Shown here piece by piece: positions 8,316 to 9,475 of a stretch of DNA of 9,475 bases; within the stretch, counting starts at the first letter, position 1; each line of letters opens with the position of its first letter. Origin of the DNA: Clostridia bacterium (lineage in GTDB: Bacteria; Bacillota; Clostridia; Christensenellales; CAG-314); NCBI GenBank assembly GCA_900769665.1, contig CAAGHL010000011.1, positions 1 to 9,475 on the forward strand, given 5' to 3'. Both the position numbers and the translations under genes were made by a program. Under the pieces are notes generated by a model. The model was not told where the DNA came from. It worked only from the letters and a program-made list of their open reading frames with translations, and made no database searches.

Positions 8316-8998
8316 TTTTTACGCCTCCAACTGCGCACCTTGTGTATCAATACGCCCACGGTGACAAACCAATAAGCCACGATAAGCACCGCCGCACTGA
8401 TCGCCGTCGTGATGATGTTGCTTGTAGCCGTGACATAGCTTTCGCCGAACACGCCTGCAAACATTTGCCCGAAACAAATGCGCGCTACGACCGTTTCCAA
8501 ACAAATAACCAACGCCGACAGTATCGTAAACAAAAACATATTCCAAAACGACAAACGTAGGCGAGATTTGTTGCCCAAACTTTTGCCGTTGACGGAGTTG
8601 ACAAGCAACGTGACGTAGGCGGTGTCTTGCGGCAACTCCACTTCCGACGAGTAGCCTGCCTCGGTGATGTCATCCACGATGTTGACTGAGTGTATTGCCT
8701 TGTGATCGACGCCGAAACATACGATGTCGTAGTCCAAACGAGTTATTTGCTCGTCGGCTTTGCACTTGAACACCAATTTGCCGTCGCGCTTGACAAGTAT
8801 GTACTGGCTGACATATTGTCGGATGTCCTTGGCCGGTTGGTATACCACGCAGTCGAGGTCGTCGGCGTGCTTTTTCTTCAAGCCGAAGTCACGAGTGGCG
8901 TTTACCGAGTAGGTAACCTTCAAAAAACGCCTCGGCAGTAGAAACCCCACCAAGAATATAAACAAAGCGACATTTAGGAAAAATAGAACGTACCACAT
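8312..8998 (-). CDS. Small membrane protein with three predicted helices and a cytosolic beta domain
   Basis: 228 residues; I do not recognise the family. Residues 2-22 form a hydrophobic helix immediately followed by PRRFLK. Residues 30-148 are a soluble, strand-rich domain (YILVKRDGKLVFKCK, RLDYDIVCFGV, ELPQDTAYVTLLVNSVNG). Two more helices (about 151-178 and 194-217) follow and the chain ends in VRSWRRKK. The charges fit N-out, with the soluble domain and C-terminus in the cytosol. The strand pattern of the soluble domain resembles the N-terminal domain of the LRR protein encoded next. It is the first gene of the operon. Its stop overlaps the next start as ATGA, implying translational coupling. 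AAGGGGAG lies just upstream of the ATG, close to the start (3 nt after the last G, or 7 nt if AAGG is the pairing core). Its role is unknown; it could be an assembly partner of the LRR protein. Confidence 0.85.
   Translation of the reverse strand: MWYVLFFLNVALFIFLVGFLLPRRFLKVTYSVNATRDFGLKKKHADDLDCVVYQPAKDIRQYVSQYILVKRDGKLVFKCKADEQITRLDYDIVCFGVDHKAIHSVNIVDDITEAGYSSEVELPQDTAYVTLLVNSVNGKSLGNKSRLRLSFWNMFLFTILSALVICLETVVARICFGQMFAGVFGESYVTATSNIITTAISAAVLIVAYWFVTVGVLIHKVRSWRRKK
8324..8330 (-). promoter_or_regulatory. Ribosome binding site of the LRR gene
   Basis: TTGGAGG on the minus strand, 8 nt before ATG 8315-8313, lies inside the last codons of the preceding gene. It is the strongest Shine-Dalgarno in the cassette and sits beside the ATGA stop/start overlap. 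Confidence 0.85.
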
Positions 8999-9001
8999 AA
9001 A

Positions 9002-9009
9002 CTCCCCTT
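9002..9009 (-). promoter_or_regulatory. Ribosome binding site of the first operon gene
   Basis: AAGGGGAG on the minus strand, directly followed by TTT and ATG. It starts 9 nt after the 3' foot of a strong GC-rich hairpin (9019-9056), so accessibility of this site could depend on leader folding. Confidence 0.65.
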
Positions 9010-9018
9010 AATTTAGAA

Positions 9019-9056
9019 GTGCCCCTCCCCCCGGCGGGTGCAGGGAGAAAGGGCAC
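9019..9056 (-). promoter_or_regulatory. Strong GC-rich hairpin in the 5' leader
   Basis: GTGCCC (9019-9024) pairs with GGGCAC (9051-9056) and CTCCC (9025-9029) with GGGAG (9043-9047), leaving an AAA bulge; CCC/GGG (9030-9032/9036-9038) can extend the top. Neither strand shows a T-run after it, so it does not look like an intrinsic terminator. It stands out from the AT-rich surroundings and ends 9 nt before the ribosome binding site. It may be a leader control element or a copy of a dispersed palindromic repeat. Confidence 0.6.
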
Positions 9057-9077
9057 AACAACATTACTAAATGCGTA

Positions 9078-9094
9078 GCAAGCGCAATGCTTGC
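9078..9094. repeat. Small inverted repeat in the leader
   Basis: GCAAGC and GCTTGC flank a 5-nt loop. GCTTGC also occurs nearby at 9128-9134, within TTTGC-TT-GCAAA, and CCGC-AAAAA-GCGG lies at 9164-9176. Together they suggest a folded leader of several short hairpins between the promoter and the GC-rich hairpin. Confidence 0.4.
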
Positions 9095-9185
9095 ATGAAG
9101 CCGTATTACACTAGTTTGCTACCGCTTTGCTTGCAAAATCCGATCTCCCCAAACGACATTGCACCGCAAAAAGCGGATTATTTAT

Positions 9186-9202
9186 AAATACATTTTGTAT
9201 TT
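9186..9202. promoter_or_regulatory. 17-bp palindrome at the predicted transcription start (candidate operator)
   Basis: AAATACA-TTT-TGTATTT is a perfect 7-bp inverted repeat with a 3-nt centre. A second nested pair, TATAAATA (9183-9190) and TATTTATA (9205-9212), surrounds it. Lying just downstream of the -10 box, it could bind a repressor. AT-rich sequence makes chance palindromes common, so this is tentative. Confidence 0.4.
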
Positions 9203-9213
9203 TTTATTTATAT

Positions 9214-9243
9214 ATTGTAACATTAGCATATACCCTATGTCAA
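9214..9243 (-). promoter_or_regulatory. Probable sigma-A-type promoter of the operon
   Basis: On the minus strand there is a perfect TTGACA (9243-9238) and TACAAT (9219-9214) separated by 18 nt. The -10 is preceded by TG-T, an extended -10. The surroundings are AT-rich. Transcription would begin near 9207, giving a leader of roughly 200 nt before the first start codon. No other comparably good promoter was seen for the cassette. Confidence 0.75.
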
Positions 9244-9400
9244 GCAATTTGCCTATCAAATACACACGTTATCGTAAAAATTCGACAATTTTTTGCCACC
9301 AAAATGAGATACGAACGTCAAACGCGAACAATATTGCAAAACGTTCGTTTTTGATAGAAAATCATATGGTTAATTTAGCCATCACAAATAATTTTTGCGC
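9244..9400. other. AT-rich intergenic region upstream of the promoter
   Basis: I see no credible gene here: candidate frames lack ribosome binding sites and are biased by base composition. It contains ACGAACGT (9311-9318) inverted against ACGTTCGT (9341-9348), and a near-perfect palindrome ATGGTTAA-T-TTAGCCAT (9366-9382, one G:T mismatch). Both could be protein-binding sites or repeat ends. Confidence 0.4.
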
Positions 9401-9465
9401 GACCTAACGTCGACGAGTAAGGGGAACAAACCCTTACAGGTCAAGCCTCGGCTTGCGTACCGCAA
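9401..9465. repeat. Hairpin-rich block at the right edge
   Basis: GACCT (9401-9405) pairs with AGGTC (9438-9442) around a perfect stem GTAAGGG (9417-9423) / CCCTTAC (9431-9437); the bulge contains the palindrome CGTCGACG (9408-9415). Then follow AAGC-CTCG-GCTT (9443-9454) and TTGCG-TAC-CGCAA (9453-9465). The density of stems suggests a structured RNA, a mobile-element end or a dispersed repeat. I cannot match it to a known RNA family. Confidence 0.4.
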
Positions 9466-9475
9466 GTACTAGTTC
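9434..9475 (-). CDS. Possible last codons of an upstream gene (partial, uncertain)
   Basis: Read on the minus strand from the right edge, one frame gives ELVLAVRKPRLDL followed by TAA at 9436-9434. If real, a co-oriented gene ends here, before the intergenic region. Thirteen codons are too few to judge, and the stretch overlaps the hairpin block, so this may equally be non-coding. Confidence 0.15.
   Translation of the reverse strand, partial: ELVLAVRKPRLDL

Noticed and set aside
9019..9056. GC-rich hairpin as a rho-independent terminator
   Set aside because: Neither strand has a T-run after the stem, and on the minus strand it lies directly before the first gene's ribosome binding site.
9106..9159. 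17-codon minus-strand frame (MSFGEIGFCKQSGSKLV) inside the leader, followed by a 9-codon frame
   Set aside because: Considered as leader peptides, but there is no convincing ribosome binding site and no run of regulatory codons. Such short frames are expected by chance.
9127..9407. Plus-strand TTG-start frames of 75 and 82 codons in the AT-rich upstream region
   Set aside because: They overlap the predicted promoter, have no Shine-Dalgarno sequence, and their Ile/Asn/Tyr/Phe/Lys-rich products reflect base composition.
1..9475. CRISPR array, tRNA or rRNA
   Set aside because: The only regular repeats are degenerate LRR codons, without constant direct repeats and spacers. No tRNA cloverleaf or rRNA signature was recognised on either strand by eye.

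Overview
The window is dominated by one minus-strand gene cassette that reads from about 9000 down past position 1. In transcription order it holds a small protein with three membrane segments (8998-8312), a very large leucine-rich-repeat (LRR) protein (8315-3741), a GH3-like protein with a membrane hairpin and a degenerate AAA+ module (3713-570), and the N-terminal third of a membrane-anchored AAA+ ATPase (551 to beyond the left edge). Spacing is operonic: an ATGA overlap, then gaps of 27 and 18 nt, with clear Shine-Dalgarno sequences. The only good promoter seen is about 240 nt upstream of the first gene.

The source is most likely an uncultured, host-associated Bacillota (Clostridia-like). 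This is inferred from the purine-rich ribosome binding sites, a sigma-A-type promoter (TTGACA, extended TG-n-TACAAT), and BspA-type LRRs with the AFxxC signature followed by CxxC/GH-rich segments common in gut Firmicutes surface proteins. No marker gene is present, so taxonomy is not established.

Region by region: 1-551 is the AAA+ ATPase (partial). 570-3713 is a GH3-fold protein whose catalytic barrel is shrunken and lacks the nucleophile motif; it is fused through a two-helix membrane hairpin and an acidic linker to a AAA+ domain with no P-loop. 3741-8315 is the LRR protein, with a ~150-residue N-terminal beta domain, one membrane helix, about 33 LRRs, and C-terminal CxxC and beta-sandwich modules. 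8312-8998 is the three-helix protein. 8999-9475 is non-coding as far as I can see. It contains the promoter, a ~200-nt leader ending in a strong GC hairpin just before the first ribosome binding site, several AT-rich palindromes, and a hairpin-rich block at the right edge that may include the last codons of an upstream gene.

Working model (inference): this is an envelope-associated apparatus. The LRR region would face outward. The GH3-like pseudoenzyme, the pseudo-AAA module and the active AAA+ ATPase would lie on the cytoplasmic side, each tethered by membrane helices. The pseudo-AAA module and the ATPase look like paralogues, suggesting a mixed AAA+ assembly with one catalytic and one regulatory subunit. 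I do not recognise a described system with this composition.
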